Part shown: positions 28,104 through 35,834 of the stretch, in pieces
Layout of the letters: each line of letters begins with the position of its first letter
Numbering within the stretch: position 1 is the first letter of the stretch
Assembly (NCBI RefSeq): GCF_014197795.1
Contig: NZ_JACIGI010000028.1
Location: 1 to 46,077, forward strand
From: Roseospira goensis
GTDB lineage: Bacteria; Pseudomonadota; Alphaproteobacteria; Rhodospirillales; Rhodospirillaceae
Length of the DNA: 46,077 nucleotides
Direction: 5' to 3'
The notes under the pieces: generated by a model
Seen by the model: only the letters and a program-made list of their open reading frames with translations
The model's database searches: none
What the model was told of the DNA's origin: nothing
Program-made: the position numbers and the translations under genes

Positions 28104-31100
28104 GCGCGACCGCGTCCCCCAAACCGGCCCGCCAGCCCGAACGCCTGGAGCATGGTGGCCTGATCGACCGCGGCCGGGCGCTGACCTTCCGGTTCGACGG
28201 CCGCGCCCTGACCGGGCACCCGGGCGACACGCTGGCGTCGGCGCTGTTGGCCAACGGGGTGCGGCTGGTCGCCCGCTCGTTCAAGTATCACAGGCCGCGC
28301 GGCATCGTCGGCGACGGGCCGGAGGAGCCGTCGGCGCTGGTGGCGGTGGGGGCGGGGGCGCGCCACGAGCCCAACACGCGGGCCACCGTGGTGGATCTGG
28401 TCGACGGCCTGGAGGCGCGCTCACAGAACCGCTGGCCGCTGCTGCGCTGGGACGCCGGCGCGCTGACCGGGCTCGTCGGCGCCTTCGCCCCGGTGGGGTT
28501 CTACTACAAGACCTTCATGACCCCGGCGCGGCTGTGGCCCCTGCAAGAGGCGGTGTTGCGCCGCCTGGCCGGCATGGGCAGCAGTCCGACCGCCGCGGAC
28601 CCGGATGCCTATGCGCACCGCGGCGCCCACTGTGATCTTCTGGTGGTGGGGGCCGGGCCGGCCGGCCTGATGGCGGCGTGGGCGGCGGCGCGGGCCGGCG
28701 CCCGGGTGATCCTGGCCGACGAACGCGCCGCCCTGGGCGGCTGTCTGCTGCGCGAGCGGGTCACGCTGGACGGGGCGCCCGGCCATGCCTGGGTCGCCGC
28801 CGTCCTGGACGCCCTGCGCGCCCTGGGGGACCGCGTCACCCTGCTGCCGCGCACCACGGTGACCGGGCAGCACGACCACGGCTTCTGGCAGGCGGTGGAG
28901 CGGGTCGCCGACCACGATCCCGCGCCCGCGCCGGATCGCGTGCGTCAGCGCCTGTGGCAGATCCGCGCCCGCCAGACCGTGCTGGCGACCGGGGCCATCG
29001 AGCGCCCGCTGGTGTTCGCCGGCAACGACCGTCCCGGCGTGATGCTGGCCAGCGCCGCGCGCGCCTACGTCAACCAGTATGCCGTCGCCCCCGGGCGCCG
29101 CGCGGTGCTGTTCGCCAGTCACGACGAGGGCTACCGCACCGCGCTCGACCTGCACGCCGCCGGGATTCAGGTGCCGGCGGTGGTCGATCCGCGCGCCGGG
29201 GTGCGCGGCCCGCTGCCGGACCGGGTGCGCGCCCTGGGCATTCCCGTCCGCGACGGCCATGTCATCGCCGACACCCAGGGTACCGCCCGGCGTGGCCTGA
29301 ACGGGGTGACGGTCAACCGGCTCGTGGACGGCGGCCCGGACATGGTGCCGGTGGGCGACTGGATCGACGCCGACCTGCTGGCGGTCGCCGGGGGCTGGAG
29401 CCCGACCCTGCACCTGCATGCCCAGGCCGGGGCGAAACCGGTGTGGGATGCGGAGCGGCTGGCCTTCCTGCCCGATCCCGAGCGCGGCAAGGAGTGGATG
29501 TGCGGCGGTTGCGCCGGGGTGCTGCGCCTTGATGACGCCCTTGCGGATGGTCTGGCGGCCGGGCAGGGGGCCGCCGAGGCCCTGGGCCTGCGGCCGGGCG
29601 CGGCGCCCCCGCTGCCCACGGTCGGCGCCGACGATCCCGCCATGGCCGGGTCGGGCCAGCCCCAGACGGCCCTGTGGGCGGTGCCCAAGCCGGCGGTCGC
29701 CAACGGCAAGCGGTTCGTCGACATCCAGGACGACGTGACCGTCGAGGACATCGCCCTGGCCCACCGCGAGGGCTATGCCAGCGTCGAGCACCTGAAGCGC
29801 TACACCACCCTTGGCATGGGCACCGATCAGGGCAAGACCAGCAACGTCGCCGGTCTCGCCCTGCTGGCGGAGGCGCGCGGCGAGCCCATCCCGGCGGTGG
29901 GCACCACCACCTTCCGCGCCCCCTACACCCCGGTGACGCTGGGCGCGTTGGCGGGACGTCACGTAGGGGCGCACATCGCGCCGGTGCGCCGCTCGCCGAT
30001 GCACGCGGCCCAGGCCGAGATGGGCGCGGTGTTCCAGCCCACCGGGCTGTGGCTGCGCCCGCGCCATTTCCCGCGCGACGGTGAGACCCTGGCCGAGGCG
30101 GTGCGCCGCGAGGTGATCGCGACCCGCTCCGGGGTCGGCCTGTGCGATGTGTCGTTCCTGGGCAAGATCGACGTCCAGGGGCCGGACGCGGCCGAATTTC
30201 TCAACCGCGTCTATATCAACGGCTGGAAGGGCCTGGCGGTCGGCAAGGCGCGCTATGGCCTGATGCTGCGTGAGGACGGCCTGGCGATGGACGACGGCAC
30301 CACCGCCCGCCTGGCCGACGACCACTTCGCCATGACCACCACCACGGCCAACGCAGTCGCGGTCATGACGCACCTGGAATACGGCCTCCAGGTGCTGTGG
30401 CCCGAGCTTGATGTGCGCGTGGTCTCGACCACCGATGAATGGGCCGCCGTCGCCCTGGCCGGACCGAAGAGCCGCCGGGTGCTGGAGGAGGCGACGGATC
30501 TGGACGTCTCCAACGACGCCCTGCCGTTCATGGGGGTGACCGAAGGCACGGTCTGCGGGCTGCCGGCGCGGCTGTTCCGCATCAGCTTCTCGGGCGAACT
30601 CGCCTACGAGATCAACGTCCCGGCCGGCTATGGCGACGCCCTGTGGCGCCGCCTGGTCATGGTGGGCAAGCCGTTCGGGCTCACCCCCTACGGCGCCGAG
30701 GCGCTGGGGGTGATGCGGATCGAGAAGGGCCACGTCGCCGGGCCGGAGCTGGACGGGCGCACCACGCCCCATGACCTGGGGCTGGGCCGCATGGTCTCCA
30801 CCAAGAAGAGCTTCATCGGCCGGCGGTTGCTGGAACGGGCCGCGCTGACGGACCCGGAGCGGCCGGCGCTGGTCGGGCTGGTGCCGGAGGACGGCGCGAC
30901 CGTCCTGGCCGGCGGCAGCCAGATCGTGGCGGTCGCGGACCGCGACACCCCGCCGCCGGTGCCGATGATCGGCCACGTCTCCTCCGGCTGTGCCGGGCCG
31001 GGGGTGGGCCATCCGGTGGCGCTCGGCTTCCTCAAGGGCGGCTTGGCGCGCTGGGAGGGCCAGACCGTGCTGGTCAGCCACCCGCTCAAGGGCACCGCGA

Positions 31101-31162
31101 CGCCGGCCCGGGTGGTGGCGCCCCATGTCTATGATCCGGAAGGGAGGCGCCAGCATGCCTGA
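28100..31162 (+). CDS. soxA: Sarcosine oxidase alpha subunit
   Basis: This 1020-residue subunit has three parts: an N-terminal ferredoxin-like domain without an iron-sulfur cluster (residues 20-105, RALTFRFDGRALTGHPGDTL), an FAD/NAD-binding domain with VVGAGPAGLMAAWAAA (about 182-197) and VLATGAIERPLVFAGNDRPG, and from about 620 a C-terminal GcvT-like tetrahydrofolate-binding domain (GEELxYEINVP-like sequence SGELAYEINVP; RIEKGHVAGPELDGRTTP). It passes the methyl-derived carbon from the imine product to tetrahydrofolate. Its length is typical. The start overlaps soxD and the end overlaps soxG by 8 bp. Confidence 0.95.
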   Translation: MSATASPKPARQPERLEHGGLIDRGRALTFRFDGRALTGHPGDTLASALLANGVRLVARSFKYHRPRGIVGDGPEEPSALVAVGAGARHEPNTRATVVDLVDGLEARSQNRWPLLRWDAGALTGLVGAFAPVGFYYKTFMTPARLWPLQEAVLRRLAGMGSSPTAADPDAYAHRGAHCDLLVVGAGPAGLMAAWAAARAGARVILADERAALGGCLLRERVTLDGAPGHAWVAAVLDALRALGDRVTLLPRTTVTGQHDHGFWQAVERVADHDPAPAPDRVRQRLWQIRARQTVLATGAIERPLVFAGNDRPGVMLASAARAYVNQYAVAPGRRAVLFASHDEGYRTALDLHAAGIQVPAVVDPRAGVRGPLPDRVRALGIPVRDGHVIADTQGTARRGLNGVTVNRLVDGGPDMVPVGDWIDADLLAVAGGWSPTLHLHAQAGAKPVWDAERLAFLPDPERGKEWMCGGCAGVLRLDDALADGLAAGQGAAEALGLRPGAAPPLPTVGADDPAMAGSGQPQTALWAVPKPAVANGKRFVDIQDDVTVEDIALAHREGYASVEHLKRYTTLGMGTDQGKTSNVAGLALLAEARGEPIPAVGTTTFRAPYTPVTLGALAGRHVGAHIAPVRRSPMHAAQAEMGAVFQPTGLWLRPRHFPRDGETLAEAVRREVIATRSGVGLCDVSFLGKIDVQGPDAAEFLNRVYINGWKGLAVGKARYGLMLREDGLAMDDGTTARLADDHFAMTTTTANAVAVMTHLEYGLQVLWPELDVRVVSTTDEWAAVALAGPKSRRVLEEATDLDVSNDALPFMGVTEGTVCGLPARLFRISFSGELAYEINVPAGYGDALWRRLVMVGKPFGLTPYGAEALGVMRIEKGHVAGPELDGRTTPHDLGLGRMVSTKKSFIGRRLLERAALTDPERPALVGLVPEDGATVLAGGSQIVAVADRDTPPPVPMIGHVSSGCAGPGVGHPVALGFLKGGLARWEGQTVLVSHPLKGTATPARVVAPHVYDPEGRRQHA

Positions 31163-31754
31163 GACCGCTGATCCCGCCGCCGTGTTCGACCGTCCGGCGC
31201 CGTGTTCGCCGCTGGCCGAGCATTGGGGTCCGGGGCGCCACGGCGCCAGCGACGGGCCGCCGGGTGTGACGGCGACCGAGCGCCGCGACCGTGCCCTGTG
31301 GCATGTCGACGCCGGCCGCGCCGCCGCGCCCGCCACCCTGGCCGGTCTGACCCTGCCGCGGATGCCGAACACCGGGACGGCGCCCGAGGGACCGGACGGG
31401 CCGGCCGCGCTGTGGCTGGGGCCCGGGCGGTGGCTGCTGGTGCTGCCGCCGCGCGCGCCGCGGCCCGCGGCCGCCGGCCTGAGCGTGGTGGACCTGTCGC
31501 ACGGCCGCTGCGTGCTGCGGCTGGTCGGGCCGGCGGTGCGGACCGTGCTGGCCGGCGGGTGTCTGCTCGACCTGTCGGTGGACGGGCTGCCGGCCGGGCG
31601 CTGCGCCCAGACCCTGCTGTTCGCCGTGCCGGTGCTGCTGCATGCGGGGACGGCGGAGACGGTCGATATCCATGTCCCGCGCAGCTATGCGGTCGCGCTG
31701 TGGGAGACCCTGTCCACCGAGGCCCTGGTCCATGGCCTGGAGGTCTGCCCGTGA
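31155..31754 (+). CDS. soxG: Sarcosine oxidase gamma subunit
   Basis: This 199-residue subunit resembles the gamma chain, which has a GcvT-like fold without a catalytic role. Recognisable parts are ALWLGPGRWLLVLP, VVDLSHGRCVLRLVGPAVRTVL, GLPAGRCAQTLLF and the C-terminal DIHVPRSYAVALWETL. The open frame extends upstream, but ATG 31155 is favoured by GGGAGG 8 bp before it and by the position after soxA. It ends in TGATG, sharing one base with the start of the GNAT gene. Confidence 0.9.
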   Translation: MPETADPAAVFDRPAPCSPLAEHWGPGRHGASDGPPGVTATERRDRALWHVDAGRAAAPATLAGLTLPRMPNTGTAPEGPDGPAALWLGPGRWLLVLPPRAPRPAAAGLSVVDLSHGRCVLRLVGPAVRTVLAGGCLLDLSVDGLPAGRCAQTLLFAVPVLLHAGTAETVDIHVPRSYAVALWETLSTEALVHGLEVCP

Positions 31755-32257
31755 TGAGCCAGCCCGGCGCCCAGGCCCTCACCGTGCGCTTCGCCCGCCC
31801 CGAGGACGAGGCCGGCTGGCGCCTTCTGTGGTCCGGCTACTGCAAGTTCTACTCGGTGGACATCCCGGAGGCGGTCACCGCCGAGACCTGGCGCCGCTGT
31901 TTGGACCCGAAGGTTCCGGCGCTGCGCTGCCTGGTGGCCGACAGCCAGGGCCCGGAAGGGTGGGGGCTGGTCGGCTTCGCGACCCTGCTGGAACACCTGG
32001 GCACCTGGTCGATCGAGCCGGTGGGCTATCTGGAAGACCTCTATGTCGCCGAGGCCCAGCGCAAACGCGGGGCCGGGACGGCGCTGATGAGCGCCTGTGC
32101 CGCCATTGGCCGCCAGGCCGGCTGGCGCAAGCTGTACTGGCGCACGCAGGCCGGCAATGTGACCGCGCGGGCGCTGTACGACCGTCTGGGAACGCGCACC
32201 GACTGGGTGGTCTACGACTGGCCGCTGGACCCGACAGGCGCGCCATCGCGTTCTTGA
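31754..32257 (+). CDS. GNAT-family N-acetyltransferase coupled to the sarcosine oxidase operon
   Basis: This 167-residue acetyltransferase has the GNAT core: VRFARPEDEAGWRLLWSGYCKFY at the N-terminus, YLEDLYVAEAQRKRGAGTALM (motif A, acetyl-CoA binding, with RKRGAG as the pyrophosphate loop, about residues 108-115) and ARALYDRLGTRTDWVVYDW (motif B). The start is the ATG that shares its A with the soxG stop. The substrate is unknown; amine-metabolism context suggests a small amine or amino acid. The promoter of rpmG overlaps its last codons. Confidence 0.87.
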   Translation: MSQPGAQALTVRFARPEDEAGWRLLWSGYCKFYSVDIPEAVTAETWRRCLDPKVPALRCLVADSQGPEGWGLVGFATLLEHLGTWSIEPVGYLEDLYVAEAQRKRGAGTALMSACAAIGRQAGWRKLYWRTQAGNVTARALYDRLGTRTDWVVYDWPLDPTGAPSRS

Positions 32258-32281
32258 CAGCGGCCGGCATCCGGGTATGGT
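32254..32281 (+). promoter_or_regulatory. Sigma-70-type promoter for rpmG
   Basis: TTGACA (32254-32259), a 16-bp spacer and TATGGT (32276-32281) give a good housekeeping promoter 40-45 bp upstream of the rpmG start. It overlaps the stop codon of the GNAT gene. Confidence 0.75.
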
Positions 32282-32323
32282 GCACGGCTCGATTTCACTC
32301 CTTTCTGCAACGGGATCCGCGCC

Positions 32324-32491
32324 ATGGCGAAGCCGGCAACCATCCAGGTCAAGCTCGAGAGCACGGCGGGCACGGGCTACTTCTACGTGGCCAAGAAGAA
32401 CCCGCGCAAGACGACCGAGAAGCTTGAGTTCCGCAAGTACGATCCGAAGGCGCGCAAGCACGTGGTCTTCAAGGAAACCAAGCTGCGCTGA
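32324..32491 (+). CDS. rpmG: 50S ribosomal protein L33
   Basis: This 55-residue basic protein begins [18 protein letters not shown] and continues with [20 protein letters not shown], the standard L33 pattern; it ends [10 protein letters not shown]. It has no cysteines, so it is the zinc-independent (C-minus) form. It has its own promoter and is followed by a palindrome and terminator, so it is a single-gene unit. Too short to stand out by length, but the match is unmistakable. Confidence 0.97.
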   Translation: MAKPATIQVKLESTAGTGYFYVAKKNPRKTTEKLEFRKYDPKARKHVVFKETKLR

Positions 32492-32492
32492 C

Positions 32493-32508
32493 GGGACCGA
32501 TCGGTCCC
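32493..32508. other. 16-bp perfect palindrome after rpmG
   Basis: GGGACC-GATC-GGTCCC lies directly after the rpmG stop. As RNA it makes a 6-bp stem with a 4-nt loop and no T-run; it may protect the 3' end. Confidence 0.6.
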
Positions 32509-32554
32509 CTCGGCCTTCCGACGGCGGTCGCCACGATCGGCGCCCGCGCCCCCG

Positions 32555-32586
32555 AAACCGCCGGCCCGCGCTGGCGGTTTTCGTTT
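32555..32586. terminator. Bidirectional terminator between rpmG and divK
   Basis: AAACCGCC (32555-32562) pairs with GGCGGTTT (32573-32580), extended by three inner pairs, then TCGTTT. The A-run before the stem gives a T-run on the other strand, so it can serve both convergent genes. Confidence 0.75.
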
Positions 32587-32629
32587 GGGTGCCCCGCGCC
32601 GGCCCGGTCGGGCCCGGCCCGGGTTCCGG

Positions 32630-32995
32630 TCAGTTCAGGAACTTGGAGACGGTCTGGAGGAAGTTGGCGACCGAGATCGGCTTGGCGATATAGCCCTCGC
32701 AGCCGCCTTCGCGGATCTTCTCCTCGTCGCCCTTCATGGCGAAGGCGGTGACGGCCACGACCGGAATGCCCTTCAGGTCGGCATCTTCCTTGAGCATCTT
32801 GGTGATCTCCAGGCCCGAGATCTCGGGCAACTGGATGTCCATCAGGATCAGGTCGGGTTTGTGATCACGCGCCATCCCGATGACCTCGCGCCCGTCGCTG
32901 GTCTGAACCGTCGTGTAGCCGTGCGCCTGTAGAAGGTCGTTGAACAGCTTCATGTTCAACTCGTTGTCTTCCACGATCAGGATGGTTTTCGACAT
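32630..32995 (-). CDS. divK: Single-domain response regulator DivK
   Basis: This 121-residue protein is a receiver domain only. Phospho-acceptor Asp53 is in [10 protein letters not shown], with Glu9/Asp10 in VEDNELN, Thr83 in [12 protein letters not shown] and Lys105 in AKPIS. The sequence [17 protein letters not shown] and the [20 protein letters not shown] region are close to DivK, which relays phosphate in the alphaproteobacterial cell-cycle pathway (DivJ/PleC to the DivL-CckA-CtrA branch). In Caulobacter divK is followed by pleD; here the downstream neighbour is convergent rpmG and no pleD is present. A direct repeat GATTCC-TTAA-GATTCC lies about 140 bp upstream. Confidence 0.88.
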   Translation of the reverse strand: MSKTILIVEDNELNMKLFNDLLQAHGYTTVQTSDGREVIGMARDHKPDLILMDIQLPEISGLEITKMLKEDADLKGIPVVAVTAFAMKGDEEKIREGGCEGYIAKPISVANFLQTVSKFLN

Positions 32996-33187
32996 GGCTT
33001 GCCTGCCTGGTTCTGGCTGGGCCCGGCCTGCTCCGGGAGAGGCGGCGAACGCCTGCGGGGTGGCCCGTTCTGTGCGGCGCCGCCGGAGTCCGGTGCGGAC
33101 TCTGGCACCTGTGTCCTCTCCCGCTTGTACTCGGGATTCCTTAAGATTCCAACAGGGCGCGTCCCGTTTCGGGGCGTGCCGGATCGG

Positions 33188-33586
33188 TCACGCCGGCCGC
33201 GATGCCCGCCAACCGGCCACGGCCAGCAGGCCCCACCCGACCATGAAGCTCGTGCCGCCGAGCGGGGCCACCATGCCCAACGGCCAGCCCAGGAGGGCGA
33301 TACCGTACAGGGCGCCGCAGAACAGCACGATGCCCAGGGTGAAGAACAGGCCGGCCCGGCCGGCCCAGCGCGCGGCCGGCGCGCCGGCACCGGCGATCAG
33401 CCCCAGAAGGCCGCACAGCACCAGCGCCAGCGCATGGGTGGCCTGGTAGCGGGCGGCCGTCTCCACCAGGTCCACCGCCCGCGCGGCACCGCGCGCCTCC
33501 AGGATGTGGGCCGCGAACGCCCCCAGGGCGACGGCCAGCAGGCCGAACAGGGCGCCAACAACGATCCACAGGGCGGGGCGGGACAC
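33188..33586 (-). CDS. DUF423 (YgdD-like) membrane protein
   Basis: This 132-residue protein has four predicted membrane helices and the DUF423 pattern: ALFGLLAVALGAFAAHIL, YQATHALALVLCGLL, GLFFTLGIVLFCGALYGIAL and PLGGTSFMVGWGLLAVAGW. Function is unknown; it is a common small inner-membrane protein. The start is GTG 33586, supported by AAGGAGA 8 bp upstream. It lies 34 bp after the OppC-type permease gene in the same direction, so it may sit at the end of that operon, although its unrelated character suggests chance adjacency. Confidence 0.88.
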   Translation of the reverse strand: MSRPALWIVVGALFGLLAVALGAFAAHILEARGAARAVDLVETAARYQATHALALVLCGLLGLIAGAGAPAARWAGRAGLFFTLGIVLFCGALYGIALLGWPLGMVAPLGGTSFMVGWGLLAVAGWRASRPA

Positions 33587-33620
33587 GGCGGGTCTCCTTC
33601 AGGGTAGGGGGGCGGGACGA

Positions 33621-34814
33621 TCAGTCGTAGGGGTCGGCGGCGTCGCGCAGGCCGTCGCCCAGGAAGTTGAACGCCAGCACGGCGATCATCACCGCCGCCA
33701 TCGGCGTCATCAGCCAGGGATACAGCACCACCGCCTCGATGTTCTGGGCCTCGGTCAGCATCACGCCCCAGCTCGTCACGGGTGGGCGCAGGCCCAGGCC
33801 CAGGAACGACAGCGCGGTCTCGCCCAGGATCATGCCCGGGATCGACAGGGTGACCGAGGCGATCAGGTGGCTGGCGAAGTTGGGCAGCAGGTGGCGCCCG
33901 ATCACCCGCGCCGGCCGGGCGCCCATCAGGGTGGCGGCGGTGACGTACTCCTCCTCGCGCAGCGCCAGCAGCTTGGAGCGCACCGCCCGCGCCAGCCCCG
34001 GCCAGTCGATCAGGCCGAGGATCAGCGTGATGCAGAAGAAGACGACGATCGGGCTCCAGGTCACCGGCACGGCTGCGGACAGCGCCATCCACAAGGGGAG
34101 TTCGGGCAGCGAGCGCAGGATCTCGATCATGCGCTGCACCACGGTGTCGACCCAGCCGCCGAAGTAGCCGGCCAGTCCGCCCAGCGTGATGCCGATCACG
34201 AAGCTGACCGCGATGCCCAGCAGGCCTACGGTCATGGAGATGCGGGTCCCGTAGAGCAGGCGCGAGAACATGTCCTGGCCCAGCCGGTCGGTGCCGAGCA
34301 GGAACAGGGTGCCCCCCTCCGGCGCGCACATCAGGCGGAAATCCCCGGGGATCAGGCCCCAGAAGCGGTAGTCGGAGCCCGCGCAGAAGAACCGGATGGG
34401 CTGCGGCCGCGTCGTGTCCGGCGTGTAGGTCCGCTGTAGCCGGGTCATGTCCAGTTCGTAGACCAGCGGGTAGACGAACGGCCCGACGAACCGGCCCTCG
34501 TGGAACAGGTGCACCGGCTGCGGCGGGGCGTAGATGTGATCGGTGTCGCGGTCGCCCAGGGCGTAGGGCGCCAGGATCTCGGCGAAGACGACGATCAGGT
34601 AGAGCGCGATCAGCACCAGGCCGCTGGCCACCGCCAGCCTGTGGCGACGCAGCTTCCACCACACCAGCCGCCAGTAGCCGGCCTCCAGCTCCTTGCGGCG
34701 GGCTTCGGGCATCACCTCGTCGGCCGTGGGGTCGAACGGTGCGTCGCTGACGAAATGCGCGTCCATGCGTTCGGGGTCGAGGCGGTCGGTCGCGGGGGGC
34801 GGTGTCCGGGTCAT
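33621..34814 (-). CDS. Dipeptide/oligopeptide-type ABC transporter permease (OppC-like)
   Basis: This 397-residue inner-membrane permease starts with a 60-residue cytoplasmic segment, then a first helix (VASGLVLIALYLIVVFAEIL), a roughly 110-residue periplasmic insert, and five further helices. The coupling motif ETALSFLGLGLRPPVTSWGVML and EEEYVTAATLMGARPARVI are the BPD_transp_1 signatures that contact the ATPase. The long insert occurs in a subgroup of OppC proteins, including the YejE-like microcin C type. ATG 34814 overlaps the stop of the preceding permease gene (ATGA). It pairs with the OppB-like protein to form the channel. Confidence 0.92.
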   Translation of the reverse strand: MTRTPPPATDRLDPERMDAHFVSDAPFDPTADEVMPEARRKELEAGYWRLVWWKLRRHRLAVASGLVLIALYLIVVFAEILAPYALGDRDTDHIYAPPQPVHLFHEGRFVGPFVYPLVYELDMTRLQRTYTPDTTRPQPIRFFCAGSDYRFWGLIPGDFRLMCAPEGGTLFLLGTDRLGQDMFSRLLYGTRISMTVGLLGIAVSFVIGITLGGLAGYFGGWVDTVVQRMIEILRSLPELPLWMALSAAVPVTWSPIVVFFCITLILGLIDWPGLARAVRSKLLALREEEYVTAATLMGARPARVIGRHLLPNFASHLIASVTLSIPGMILGETALSFLGLGLRPPVTSWGVMLTEAQNIEAVVLYPWLMTPMAAVMIAVLAFNFLGDGLRDAADPYD

Positions 34815-35809
34815 TTCGCCAGCCCCCCACCCAGTCGGATGCGCGGGTCGAGCACCGCCAAGAGAACGTCCGAGACGAACTGCCCCACGACCGTCAGGAG
34901 CGCCAGGAACATCAGCATGGCCCCCGCGACGTAGTAGTCCTGCGTTTCCAGCGACCGCAGCAGCAGCGGGCCGGTGGTCGGCAGGCTCATGATGGCGGAG
35001 ACGATCACGGAGCCCGAGACCAGTTGCGGCAGCAGGTTGCCGATGTCGGCGACGAACGGGTTCAACGCCATGCGCAGCGGATACTTGACCAGCAGCCGGG
35101 TGGGCGGCACCCCCTTGGCCCGCGCGGTGGTGACGTAGGGTCGGTTCAACTCGTCCAGCAGGTTGGCGCGCAGGCGCCGGATCATGGCGGCGGTTCCGGC
35201 GGTGCCGATCACCACCACCGGCACCCACAGGTGCTCCAGCACCGACAGCGCCTTGGCGACGCTCCACGGCGCCTCCAGGTACGCGGGGTCCATCAGGCCG
35301 CCGATCGAGGTGCCGAACCATCGGTTGGCGAGGTAGAGCAGGATCAGCGCCAGCAGGAAGTTGGGCGTCGCCAGGCCCAGGAAGCCGATGAAGGTCAGGC
35401 TGTAGTCGCCGACGGAATAGCGATGGGTGGCGGTGTACAGGCCGATGGGGAACGCCACCAGGTAGACGAACAGGACGGTGGCGAAATTGACCACCAGCGT
35501 CAGGATGAACACATCGCCGATCAGGGTCGAGACGGGCACGCTGTGCTCGAAGGAATACCCGAGATCCCCTTGCAGCAGGCCACCGACCCAGACCAGGTAC
35601 TGCTCGACCAGTGGCTTGTCCAGGCCGTATTCCTCGCGCATGTAGTCGATGCGCTCCTGCGGCACCATCTCGCCCTGAGCGCGCAGCTCCGCGATATAGG
35701 TCGTCAGGTAGTCGCCCGGCGGTAACTGGATGATGACGAACACCAGCACGCTGGTCACCGCCAGCGTCAGCAGCATCAGACCCAGGCGTCGGATCAGGTA
35801 GGGTCCCAC
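34811..35809 (-). CDS. Dipeptide/oligopeptide-type ABC transporter permease (OppB-like)
   Basis: This 332-residue permease has the OppB layout: YLIRRLGLMLLTLAVTSVLVFVI as the first helix, a periplasmic loop with RIDYMREEYGLDKPLVEQYLVWV and GDLGYSFEHSVPV, then the permease domain with LLDELNRPYVTTARAKGVPPTRLLVKYPLRMALNPF-type EAA motif. The start is GTG 35809 behind GGAGGA, 25 bp after the binding-protein gene. The 3' end overlaps the OppC gene by 4 bp. Substrate cannot be told from the permease. Confidence 0.93.
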   Translation of the reverse strand: MGPYLIRRLGLMLLTLAVTSVLVFVIIQLPPGDYLTTYIAELRAQGEMVPQERIDYMREEYGLDKPLVEQYLVWVGGLLQGDLGYSFEHSVPVSTLIGDVFILTLVVNFATVLFVYLVAFPIGLYTATHRYSVGDYSLTFIGFLGLATPNFLLALILLYLANRWFGTSIGGLMDPAYLEAPWSVAKALSVLEHLWVPVVVIGTAGTAAMIRRLRANLLDELNRPYVTTARAKGVPPTRLLVKYPLRMALNPFVADIGNLLPQLVSGSVIVSAIMSLPTTGPLLLRSLETQDYYVAGAMLMFLALLTVVGQFVSDVLLAVLDPRIRLGGGLAK

Positions 35810-35834
35810 GGTTGTCCTCCCCCCTACACCCCGG

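Noticed and set aside
33188-35321. Long frame from 35321 as one fused permease, and alternative frames over the DUF423 gene
   Set aside because: The conserved OppC protein starts at 34814, where it overlaps the OppB stop; upstream codons are a shadow of OppB.
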